Source of the DNA: Streptomyces cinerochromogenes
GTDB lineage: Bacteria; Actinomycetota; Actinomycetes; Streptomycetales; Streptomycetaceae
DNA length: 64,000 nt
Assembly: GCF_014648635.1 (NCBI RefSeq)
Contig: NZ_BMRM01000004.1
Location: forward strand, 1 to 64,000
Reading direction: 5' to 3'
A program made the translations under genes and the position numbers. The notes below the pieces were generated by a model that saw only the letters and a program-made list of their open reading frames with translations, ran no database searches and had not been told where the DNA came from. Within the stretch, counting starts at the first letter, position 1. Each line of letters begins with the position of its first letter. Shown here piece after piece: positions 40,200-47,563 of the stretch.

Positions 40200-41438
40200 T
40201 CAGTCCCAGAGCGCGGTGCCGCGTGCCGCCACCCGTCCGGCGACGCGCCGAAGGAGGTCGCCGACGGGCAGCGCACCGGGCCGGCGGCCGTCCCGCAGGC
40301 GTACGGCGGCCAGCCCGGCGCCGGCCTCCCGGGCCCCGATCACCGCCTGGTACGGCACCAGGCGCACCGCGCGGATCCTGGCGCCCAGGGTGCCCTCGCC
40401 GGGCCCGGCGAGTTCGGCGCGCAGGCCGAGCGCGAGCGCCTCCCGGACCAGCGCCGCCGCCGGCTCCGCCTGCTCCTCGGCCACCGGCAGCACCACCAGC
40501 TGCACGGGGGCCAGCCAGGCCGGGAACGCGCCGGCGTGGACCTCGACGAGGTGGGCGACGGCCCGCTCGACACTGCCGATGACGCTGCGGTGCACCATCA
40601 CCGGCCGGTGCTTCGCGCCGTCGGCGCCGACGTAGTGCAGGTCGAAGCGGGCGGGCTGGTGGAAGTCGATCTGCACGGTGGACAGGGTGGACTCGCGGCT
40701 CGCCGGGTCCGCGATCTGCACGTCGATCTTCGGGCCGTAGAACGCGGCCTCGCCCTCCGCCTCCTCGTAGGCCACCCCGGCCTCGGCGAGGACCTCCCGC
40801 AGCAGCCCGGTGGCCCGGCGCCACAGCTCCGGGTCGGCGACGTACTTGCCGCCCGCGCCGGGCAGCGACAGCCGGTGGCGTACCGCCTCGATGCCGAGGT
40901 CGGCGTAGGCGCGGGCGATCAGCTCCAGGGCGGCGCGGGCCTCGGCCACCGCCTGGTCCAGGGTGCAGAAGACGTGCGCGTCGTTGAGGTGGATGGCGCG
41001 GACCCGGGTCAGACCGCCGAGCACGCCGGACAGTTCGGCGCGGTGCATGGCGCCCAGCTCGGCGAGGCGCAGGGGCAGTTCGCGGTAGCTGCGGGAGCGG
41101 GACCGGTAGATCAGGGCGTGGTGGGGGCAGAGGCTGGGCCGCAGGACGACCTCCTCGGCGCCGAGCCGCATCGGCGGGTACATGTCGTCGCGGTAGTGGT
41201 CCCAGTGCCCGGAGATCTCGTACAGCTCGCGCTTGCCGAGCGCGGGGGAGTAGACGTGCCGGTAGCCGGCCCGGCGTTCGGCGTCCCGGATGTACTCCTC
41301 CAGGGTGTGCCGCACGACCGCACCGTCCGGCAGCCAGTACGGCAGCCCGGCTCCCATCAGCGGGTCGGTGTCGAAGAGCCCGAGGGCCCGCCCGAGCCGC
41401 CGGTGGTCCATGGCCTTCTCGTCCGCCTTGCCGTTCAT
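40200..41438 (-). CDS. thrS2: Threonyl-tRNA synthetase without editing domain, 412 aa
   Basis: A class II synthetase core: motif 2 region RPSLCPHHALIYRSRSRSYRELP, then MHRAELSGVLGGLTRVRAIHLNDAHVFC, YGPKIDVQI, and motif 3 HRSVIGSVERAVAHLVEVHAG followed by an anticodon-binding domain starting FPAWLAPVQLVVLPVAE. Zinc ligands (Cys in LCPHH, His in NDAH, His in VHRS) are kept. The TGS and editing domains of full-length ThrRS, about 240 residues, are absent. The gene starts at ATG 41438 with GGAGGAG upstream. A leader peptide with clustered Thr codons and a strong hairpin precede it. Likely a reserve or inhibitor-tolerant enzyme induced when charged tRNA-Thr is low. Confidence 0.88.
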   Translation of the reverse strand: MNGKADEKAMDHRRLGRALGLFDTDPLMGAGLPYWLPDGAVVRHTLEEYIRDAERRAGYRHVYSPALGKRELYEISGHWDHYRDDMYPPMRLGAEEVVLRPSLCPHHALIYRSRSRSYRELPLRLAELGAMHRAELSGVLGGLTRVRAIHLNDAHVFCTLDQAVAEARAALELIARAYADLGIEAVRHRLSLPGAGGKYVADPELWRRATGLLREVLAEAGVAYEEAEGEAAFYGPKIDVQIADPASRESTLSTVQIDFHQPARFDLHYVGADGAKHRPVMVHRSVIGSVERAVAHLVEVHAGAFPAWLAPVQLVVLPVAEEQAEPAAALVREALALGLRAELAGPGEGTLGARIRAVRLVPYQAVIGAREAGAGLAAVRLRDGRRPGALPVGDLLRRVAGRVAARGTALWD

Positions 41439-41481
41439 CCGTGTCTCCTCCGTCGGGAGGCGGACGCCCCGGTGCACGACG

Positions 41482-41509
41482 AAGCCCCGGGGCGTGCGCC
41501 CCGGGGCTT
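41482..41509 (-). terminator. Attenuator hairpin ahead of the second threonyl-tRNA synthetase
   Basis: AAGCCCCGGGGC and GCCCCGGGGCTT form a perfect 12-base stem with a 4-base loop, 18 bases after the leader peptide stop and 44 bases before the synthetase start. Its position between a Thr-codon leader and the structural gene indicates conditional termination. Confidence 0.75.
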
Positions 41510-41526
41510 TCCGTGCTGGTCAGGTG

Positions 41527-41589
41527 TCAGCGCGCCGGGACGGTGTCCGGCGTCGTCGTGCTCGACGGGTGCGAGTGGGCGCGCTGCAT
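41527..41589 (-). CDS. Thr-rich leader peptide for attenuation, 20 aa
   Basis: ATG 41589 opens a 20-codon frame ending in TGA at 41527. It contains three consecutive ACG Thr codons (41559-41551) and a fourth Thr codon at 41544-41542, an enrichment expected for a threonine-sensing leader. The Thr-codon segment (41561-41553) is perfectly complementary over nine bases to the sequence just after the hairpin (41482-41474). A -10-like TAGCGT lies seven bases upstream, so the transcript may be nearly leaderless. Confidence 0.7.
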   Translation of the reverse strand: MQRAHSHPSSTTTPDTVPAR

Positions 41590-41738
41590 GCCGGGCACGC
41601 TACCGCGCCCGCTCCGGCGGCGCCACGGATTTTCCGCGGCGCCCCTCACCCGTACGGCCCGGAGCGCTGGTGAGCGGGTCGGCCCGGTGGTGCCGTGAGA
41701 TCAGGCACCGTCGGCCGCACGCAGCCCAGGAGGCACCC

Positions 41739-42530
41739 ATGCTCCCCGCGATACGCACCCGCGTCCCCCGTGGCGTCCTCCTCACCGTCCTCGCCGCCGG
41801 CCTCATAGCCGCCGGCGGCTGCGCGGCCCTCGGTCTGAAGCACCCGGCGAGCGCGCCGTACCCACTGCCCACGATCGACCGGCCGAGCCAGACCTCCAGG
41901 GCGTCCGCGCGGGCCGACGGCTCCACGCTCAGCGACGAGCAGGCGCAGTCCGCGCTGATCAACGAGACCGACCTGGGCGCCCCCTGGACCGCCACGAAGG
42001 GCGCGGCCACCTGGCGGGACGGCCTGCTGAAGGCCTCCACCACGGCCGGGGAGTGCCAGCGGCTGCTGGACGCCCTGTACAGCGACGAACTCCTCGGCGC
42101 CCCGGCCCGTGTCGCGGTCAGCCTGGACGACCCCGGCACCGACGCCCAGCTCCGCTACCAGATCGGGGCCCGCCGCCCCGCCGACGTCGACGCCGTCCTG
42201 TCCTGGCTGCGCACCCTGCCCGTGCAGTGCGCCCGGTTCACGGCCACCACGCAGACCGGGCTCGTGGAGGACGTCCGGGTCATGGACGCCCCGCTGCCGG
42301 AGGTCGGCGACGCCCGGCAGGGCCTGCGCGTCACCGTCGCCACCACGAACGACAACGACGAGGAGTACCTCCTCACCATGGACGTGGCCGCCGTCCGCGT
42401 CGGCGAGGACGCCTTCGCCCTCACCAACGGGGGGCTCGGCGACGTCCCGAACGACGCCACGCAGGCCGCCGTGCAGATCGGCGCCCTGCGTCTGGCGGAC
42501 ATCCGGAAGCAGGGGCGGGCTTCCGTGTGA
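41739..42530 (+). CDS. Probable lipoprotein of unknown function, 263 aa
   Basis: A lipoprotein-type signal peptide (GVLLTVLAAGLIAAGGC, Cys at about residue 28) is followed by a disordered Ser/Pro-rich stretch and a globular domain of about 200 residues: LINETDLGAPWTATKG, LLDALYSDELLG, VDAVLSWLRTLPVQCARFTAT and DEEYLLTMDVAAVRVGEDAF. The fold resembles sensor-like lipoproteins common in Streptomyces. GGAGG lies upstream of ATG 41739. It is divergent from the synthetase and convergent with the XRE-TPR regulator. Function unknown. Confidence 0.78.
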   Translation: MLPAIRTRVPRGVLLTVLAAGLIAAGGCAALGLKHPASAPYPLPTIDRPSQTSRASARADGSTLSDEQAQSALINETDLGAPWTATKGAATWRDGLLKASTTAGECQRLLDALYSDELLGAPARVAVSLDDPGTDAQLRYQIGARRPADVDAVLSWLRTLPVQCARFTATTQTGLVEDVRVMDAPLPEVGDARQGLRVTVATTNDNDEEYLLTMDVAAVRVGEDAFALTNGGLGDVPNDATQAAVQIGALRLADIRKQGRASV

Positions 42531-42534
42531 GGGG

Positions 42535-43878
42535 TCACAGCGGCGGCTGCGCCGGGGCCGGCCCCAGGGTCGTGGTGCCGGGGGCGGTGCGGTGGCCCAG
42601 GCCGGTGCGGTAGGCGTCCAGGGCGGCCTCGACGCGGCCCGTGCGGCGGAGCAGGTCACCGAGGAGGCGGCACAGGTCGGCGAGGTCGCCGGCGGCGCCC
42701 GCGCGTTCCAGGAGGCTGAGGGCACGGACGTAGTGCTCCTCGGCGGCCTCCGTGTCCCGGGCGTCCTCCGCGATGATGCCGAGCAGGCGGTGCGCGGCGG
42801 CGGCGTGGACGGCGCCGCGCTCGGAGGAGAAGTCGCCGAGGACGCCCTCCAGCAGCCCGGCGGCCTCCTCGGACCTGCCCCGGCGGTGCAGCACGTCGGC
42901 GAGTTCGACGGCGGCCTGGCTGCGGTACAGGGCGGCGCGGCTCTCCGAGAGCATGGCGTACGCCTGCCGCAGCTCGGCCTCCGCCCGGTCGAGTTCGCCG
43001 TTCTGCGCGCTGACGTAGCCGCGCATCCAGTGGCAGTTGGCCAGCTCGGTGCGCAGGCTCAGCTGCCGGTACAGTTCGGCCGCCTTGGCCAGGGAGGCGT
43101 CGGCCTCGGCGACCCGGCCCTCGGCGAGCAGGGTGCGGGCGACCGAGCGGTGCATCCGGGCGATCAGCGCGGGGTCGCCGGCCCGCGGGGCGAGCGCGAG
43201 GGCGAACTCGGCCGCCTGCGCGGCACGGGCGTGCGCGCCCATGTCCATGTACGGGCCGATCACGCTGGCGTAGAGCAGCAGCAGCGCGTCGGGGTCGTGC
43301 AGTCCGCCGCGGTTCAGTTCGTCGAGGGTGGACTCCAGGAGGTAGACGGCGTACCGGAGTTCCCCTGCCAGGTAGTGGGCCACGGCCCTGCCGCGGATGG
43401 CGGGCACCCGGACCGGCAGGGTCTTTCCGGCCAGTCGTTCCTCGGCCTGCTCGAAGTGCTCGCGGGCCCGGGTCAGTTCGCCCGTCTCGAGGGCGCATTC
43501 GCCGAGTCCCAGCAGCGCGGCCGCCTGTTCGCGGCCGAGTCCGTGCGCCTCCGCCTCCGCGCGCAGCACGGCGTACTGGGCGGCGGCCTCCTCGGCCCGG
43601 CCGTCGGCGAGGACCCGCTGGGCCTCGGTGAGCCGCAGCCGCAGATCCGTGGCCAGGTGGGCGGGGCGGCCCACGGCCAGCTCCTCGAAGGCCACGCCGA
43701 GCCGCTCCGCGATGTGCCGTAACGCCTCGTCGGAGGCGCGGACCCGGCCCGCCTCCAGCGTGGAGATGTAGGCGGGCGTGTACGCCGGTTCCGCCAGCTG
43801 CCGCTGGGTGAGCCCCCGCTGCGTCCGCAGCCGCTGCACCCGCCGGCCGATGACCTCCGGGTCGTCCCGCTCCCGCAT
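42535..43878 (-). CDS. XRE helix-turn-helix / TPR regulator, 447 aa
   Basis: Residues about 8-63 are an XRE-type DNA-binding domain (IGRRVQRLRTQRGLTQRQLAEP, then AYISTLEAGRVRASDEALRHIAERLG). The remaining 370 residues are tetratricopeptide repeats (for example AAQYAVLRAEAEAHGLG, AHYLAGELRYAVYLLESTL, GELDRAEAELRQAYAML). This is the layout of RRNPP peptide-sensing regulators and of Streptomyces regulators such as NsdA/BldB-neighbouring types. ATG 43878 has GGGGGAG upstream. A perfect palindrome and a short secreted-peptide gene lie divergently next to it, suggesting a peptide ligand. Confidence 0.85.
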   Translation of the reverse strand: MRERDDPEVIGRRVQRLRTQRGLTQRQLAEPAYTPAYISTLEAGRVRASDEALRHIAERLGVAFEELAVGRPAHLATDLRLRLTEAQRVLADGRAEEAAAQYAVLRAEAEAHGLGREQAAALLGLGECALETGELTRAREHFEQAEERLAGKTLPVRVPAIRGRAVAHYLAGELRYAVYLLESTLDELNRGGLHDPDALLLLYASVIGPYMDMGAHARAAQAAEFALALAPRAGDPALIARMHRSVARTLLAEGRVAEADASLAKAAELYRQLSLRTELANCHWMRGYVSAQNGELDRAEAELRQAYAMLSESRAALYRSQAAVELADVLHRRGRSEEAAGLLEGVLGDFSSERGAVHAAAAHRLLGIIAEDARDTEAAEEHYVRALSLLERAGAAGDLADLCRLLGDLLRRTGRVEAALDAYRTGLGHRTAPGTTTLGPAPAQPPL

Positions 43879-43938
43879 GCCCCTGCTCCCCCCCGACTCC
43901 CCTGGCACCCCTTGCCGTCAGGCTCCGGCAGCCCCTAC

Positions 43939-43970
43939 GTTAAACGGCGGATTAAGCATGCTTAACACGC
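43939..43970. promoter_or_regulatory. Operator-like palindrome TTAAGCATGCTTAA
   Basis: The perfect 14-base palindrome at 43952-43965 is flanked by CGGCG (43945-43949) and CGCCG (43968-43972), extending the symmetry. A further GTTAAAC half-like element lies at 43939-43945. It sits in the divergent promoter of the XRE-TPR regulator and the 55-aa peptide gene. The A/T-rich core in GC-rich DNA resembles the repeats before the M64 peptidase (23498-23530). Confidence 0.65.
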
Positions 43971-43993
43971 CGCTGTTGTGTTGCGAGGTCGCC

Positions 43994-44161
43994 GTGTCCG
44001 GACGTACATCCGCACCCTACGCACGCCCCACCGCACGGAGGGCGGTAACGGCCGCGGTGATCGCCGCGGCGGCCCTGCTGATAGCGGCCAACGCCGGCCC
44101 GGCGAGAGCGACCCCCGCCGCCCCGGCCGCACAGGTCGTGGCACCGGCGCCGCACCGCTGA
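43994..44161 (+). CDS. Short secreted peptide, 55 aa, beside the XRE-TPR regulator
   Basis: GTG 43994, with GAGG six bases upstream, encodes a basic N terminus and a hydrophobic signal segment (VTAAVIAAAALLIAANAG) with a good signal peptidase site (PARA before TPAAP). The mature part is only about 18 residues, rich in Ala and Pro, ending in APAPHR. An alternative ATG at 43958 would lie inside the operator. Small size, export signal and divergent pairing with an HTH-TPR protein match pro-peptides of RRNPP signalling systems. Not in any family I recognise. Confidence 0.6.
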   Translation: MSGRTSAPYARPTARRAVTAAVIAAAALLIAANAGPARATPAAPAAQVVAPAPHR

Positions 44162-44220
44162 CGTACCGGACACCGCACGCCGGCCACACACCGCCCCGGA
44201 CATCCCCCTACCCTGCGACC

Positions 44221-45462
44221 GTGACCTCACCTGCCGCCCGTGCCGCGCTGGAGCTGACCGCCGACCTGCCCGTACCGGGCCTGGAGGAGTTCTACCGGGA
44301 TCTGCACCGGCATCCCGAGCTGTCCCTGCGCGAGCACCGGACCGCCGGGAAGCTGGCCGAACGGCTCGGGGACGCGGGGTTCGACACCGCCGAGGGCGTG
44401 GGCGGCACCGGAGTCGTCGGTGCGCTGCGCAACGGGGACGGGCCGACGGTGCTGCTGCGGGCCGACATGGACGCGCTGCCGGTGACGGAGGAGACCGGGC
44501 TGCCGTACGCCTCCGGGACGCCCGGCGTCATGCACGCCTGCGGGCACGACCTGCACGTCACCTGGCTGGCCGGGGCCGCGCGGGCGCTGGCGGCCGGACG
44601 GGACGCCTGGCGGGGGACGCTGCTGGTGGTGGGGCAGCCCGCGGAGGAGACCGGCCAGGGCGCGGCCCGGATGGTCGCCGACGGGCTGTACGAGCGGTTC
44701 GGGCGGCCGGACGTCCTGCTCGGGCAGCACGCGGTGCCGGGCCCGGCGGGCCTGTACCCGCACGCACCGGGGCTGATCATGTCCGCCGCCACGGACGTGG
44801 ACATCGTGGTGCACGGCCGCGGCGGACACGGGTCCCGGCCGGAGGCGACCGTCGATCCGGTGGTGACGGCCGCCTATCTCGTCACCCGGCTCCAGACGGT
44901 CGTGTCGCGCGAGGTCGCCGCGGGCGAGTCCGCGGTGCTGACGGTGGGACGGATCGAGGCGGGCAGCAGGCACAACATCATTCCCGCCGAGGCACGCATC
45001 GCGCTGAACCTGCGGACGCAGTCCGAGGCGGTGCGGCAGCGGATGCTGGCCGCGATCCGGCGGATCGCGCACGGCGAGTGCCTGGCCGCCGGCTGCCCGC
45101 GCGAACCGGAGGTCACCGTGGGCGCCTCCTTCCCGATGACGGTGAACGACGCCGGCACGGACGCCGCCGTCGCCGCCGTGCACGGCGAGGTGTTCGGCGC
45201 GGGCACGGTCTTCGACCCGGGCCCGGCGATGGGCAGCGAGGACTTCCCGGAGCTGGCGCTCGGCTCGATCCCGTACGCGTACTGGTTCGTCACCACCACC
45301 CCCGCCGAGGTGTGGGAGCAGGCGCCCGGAGAGACGCTCCCGGAAAAATTCTCGGCCGTACCGAGCAACCACAGCCCCCACTTCGCGCCCGACCTGTCCA
45401 CCGTTGCCCCAGGTGTCCGCACTCTGGTCTCCGGGGCTCTGGCGCTGTTGTCACCGGCATGA
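44221..45462 (+). CDS. M20D-family amidohydrolase, 413 aa
   Basis: A di-zinc amidohydrolase of the hippurate hydrolase / IAA-amino acid hydrolase type: DLHRHPELSLREHRTA, TVLLRADMDALPVTE, MHACGHDLHVTWLAGAA with the metal Cys and His, and GQPAEETGQGA, then the dimerisation domain with HGRGGHGSRPEATVDPV. It cleaves N-acyl amino acids or related amides in the cytoplasm. GTG 44221 is the natural start (VTSPAARAALEL). It follows the small peptide gene by 59 bases on the same strand and could be co-transcribed with it, which may be relevant if that peptide is processed. Confidence 0.9.
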   Translation: MTSPAARAALELTADLPVPGLEEFYRDLHRHPELSLREHRTAGKLAERLGDAGFDTAEGVGGTGVVGALRNGDGPTVLLRADMDALPVTEETGLPYASGTPGVMHACGHDLHVTWLAGAARALAAGRDAWRGTLLVVGQPAEETGQGAARMVADGLYERFGRPDVLLGQHAVPGPAGLYPHAPGLIMSAATDVDIVVHGRGGHGSRPEATVDPVVTAAYLVTRLQTVVSREVAAGESAVLTVGRIEAGSRHNIIPAEARIALNLRTQSEAVRQRMLAAIRRIAHGECLAAGCPREPEVTVGASFPMTVNDAGTDAAVAAVHGEVFGAGTVFDPGPAMGSEDFPELALGSIPYAYWFVTTTPAEVWEQAPGETLPEKFSAVPSNHSPHFAPDLSTVAPGVRTLVSGALALLSPA

Positions 45463-45586
45463 CCTAGTCTTTGCGCACACTCGCCACGCGCGGCGCACAC
45501 GGCTCACGCACAGGGGGCTCCACACTTCGCCGTGTCCGCGCGCGGGCATCCACGTCTTTCATTCGTTCCGGGGGGTTCGAATCAGC

Positions 45587-47560
45587 GTGCGCAAGCGCTC
45601 TCTCACGGCTGCCACCACCCTGGCGGTCCTCTTCAGCTCGGCGGCCCTCGCCGCCACTCCGGCATCCGCCGACTCCACCACCGCGCTGCCGGTCAGGACG
45701 ATCGGCGACATCGTCGTGGACGCCGCCCACCAGCAGGTCTTCATCAGCGACCCGCTCAACGGCAAGATCGTCGTGACGGACCTGAACGGCAAGCCGTTCA
45801 AGGAGATCACCACCAACCTGTCCGGCGTGAACGGCCTGGAGCTGTCCGCCGACTCCGGCACGCTCTACGCGGCCGTGCAGGACCTCGACGCCGTCGCCGT
45901 CTTCGACACCGCCACCGACACCGAGACCGCCCGGTACGAGGTCGGTGACAAGCCGCTCAGCGTCGCCCTCGCGGGCGGCAAGCTGTGGTTCGGCTACGGC
46001 GGCGCCGCCCAGGGCAACATCGGCTCCGTCGACCTCGCGGCCGAGGACCACAAGGTCACCCTCGGCCAGGACAACGGCTGGTACGCGGCCCCGCTGCTGG
46101 ACGCCGCGCCCGGCTCCAGCACCCTGATCGCGGGCGCGGTCGGGCAGAGCCCGGTCGAACTGGCCTCCTACGACGTCTCGTCGGGCACCGCCGCGAAGGT
46201 GGCGAGCACCCGCGAGGCGGGCAGCAACCTCGGCGACCTCCAGGTCACCCCCGACGGCAAGGACGTCGTGGTGGCCAGCGGCGCGCCGTACTACCAGCAG
46301 GTGTTCCGGACGTCCGACCTCAACGAGGACGGCAAGTACGTCACGGACGCGTACCCGAACTCCGTCGCCATCGCGCCGGACGGCACGGTCGCGGCCGGCA
46401 TCGACGGCTCCTACGAGCCGGACGTCTACATCTTCAAGCCCGGCAGCAGCGAGGCGGTCCGCGCTTACGACTTCCCGAACACCGGCACCTCCAGCGGCTC
46501 CGACCTGCTCGCCCGCGGCGGCCTTGCCTGGGCTCCGGACGCCTCCCGGCTGTTCGCGGTGACCAGCAACAGCCAGGGCGTGTACTCCCTGCGGGTGCTG
46601 GACGCGCCCACCAAGGCGGCCGCCACGGTCACCGTGGACGCGCCGGCCACCGCCACCCGCGCCAAGCAGCTCACCGTCAAGGGCAAGGTCGCCTCCAAGG
46701 CGGCGGTCCCGGCCGGCACCAAGCTGGCCGTGACCCGCACCGACATGGAGTCCCCGAAGGGCAAGGCCCTCGCGGCGGCGGTCACCAAGGCCGACGGCAC
46801 CTTCTCCTTCACCGACACCCCGCCCTCCGGCGGCAAGGTGAAGTACACGGTGGCCTACGCCGGCGACGCCGGTCACGCGGCGGCCTCCGGCTCGGACACC
46901 GTCGAGGTCTCCCGCGCCAAGCCGACGCTGACGATCGACAACAACGGCAAGGTGTACTCGTACGGCAAGGACGTCAAGTTCACCGCGCACCTCGGCAAGA
47001 CGTACACCAACCGCACGGTCGAGATCTGGGCCGACCCCTTCGGCGGCGACAAGCCGAACAAGCTGGTGAAGTCCGGCAAGGTCAACTCCGACGGCAACCT
47101 CTCGGTCACCCTGGACCTGAAGCGGGACACCAAGGTCACCGCGAAGTTCAAGGGCGACTCCCGCTACACGTCGGCGTCCGCCGCCAGCACCGTCGGCGCC
47201 CGGGTCAGCGTGTCCACGTCGGTCAGCAACCACTACAAGTCGAAGTACACGTGGAACCACACGTACTACTTCTTCCACAAGACCAAGAACCCGCTGATCA
47301 CGACCAAGATGCCGTACTACCCCGGCCGGGCGCAGAAGTTCGAGTTCGAGGTGTACTACCAGGGCCGCTGGTACCCGGGCGACCCCGCGTACTTCAAGCT
47401 CGGCTCCGACGGCGTCTCCCGGGTCACCATCACCGGCGACCACGGCGAGGACGTCGGCTGGCGGTTCCGGGTCCGGTCGTCGTACATCAACAGCGCCTCC
47501 GGTGACACCGTGAACTCCACGACGCACGGCGCCTGGAAGTACTTCACCTTCACCCGGTAG
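45587..47560 (+). CDS. Secreted beta-propeller plus Ig-like repeat protein, 657 aa
   Basis: A signal peptide (basic RKRSL, then TAATTLAVLFSSAALAATPASA) is followed by a YVTN-like beta-propeller, about residues 30-345 (ISDPLNGKIVVTDLNGKPFKEI; blades with G-x-LYAAVQDLDAVAVFDTAT). Two Ig-like domains follow (ATVTVDAPATATRAKQLTVKG; TLTIDNNGKVYSYGKDVKFTA), then an aromatic C-terminal domain (YTWNHTYYFFHKTK, YYPGRAQKFEFEVYYQGRWYPG). It has no enzyme motif. Probably a cell-surface or extracellular binding protein. The start at GTG 45587 follows GGGGGG. Similar proteins are found in many streptomycetes. Confidence 0.85.
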   Translation: MRKRSLTAATTLAVLFSSAALAATPASADSTTALPVRTIGDIVVDAAHQQVFISDPLNGKIVVTDLNGKPFKEITTNLSGVNGLELSADSGTLYAAVQDLDAVAVFDTATDTETARYEVGDKPLSVALAGGKLWFGYGGAAQGNIGSVDLAAEDHKVTLGQDNGWYAAPLLDAAPGSSTLIAGAVGQSPVELASYDVSSGTAAKVASTREAGSNLGDLQVTPDGKDVVVASGAPYYQQVFRTSDLNEDGKYVTDAYPNSVAIAPDGTVAAGIDGSYEPDVYIFKPGSSEAVRAYDFPNTGTSSGSDLLARGGLAWAPDASRLFAVTSNSQGVYSLRVLDAPTKAAATVTVDAPATATRAKQLTVKGKVASKAAVPAGTKLAVTRTDMESPKGKALAAAVTKADGTFSFTDTPPSGGKVKYTVAYAGDAGHAAASGSDTVEVSRAKPTLTIDNNGKVYSYGKDVKFTAHLGKTYTNRTVEIWADPFGGDKPNKLVKSGKVNSDGNLSVTLDLKRDTKVTAKFKGDSRYTSASAASTVGARVSVSTSVSNHYKSKYTWNHTYYFFHKTKNPLITTKMPYYPGRAQKFEFEVYYQGRWYPGDPAYFKLGSDGVSRVTITGDHGEDVGWRFRVRSSYINSASGDTVNSTTHGAWKYFTFTR

Positions 47561-47563
47561 ACG

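Noticed and set aside
41439..41590. T-box riboswitch ahead of the threonyl-tRNA synthetase
   Set aside because: No specifier loop, T-box bulge sequence or antiterminator core is visible. A Thr-codon leader frame explains the region better.
43958..44161. Longer version of the secreted peptide starting at ATG 43958
   Set aside because: That ATG lies inside the operator palindrome with no ribosome site, and the extra CC-containing segment precedes the basic signal-peptide start; GTG 43994 with GAGG upstream fits better.
45464..47527. Minus-strand open frame of 687 codons opposite the secreted repeat protein
   Set aside because: Shadow frame rich in Gly, Arg and Val; the plus strand has a signal peptide and propeller/Ig repeats.
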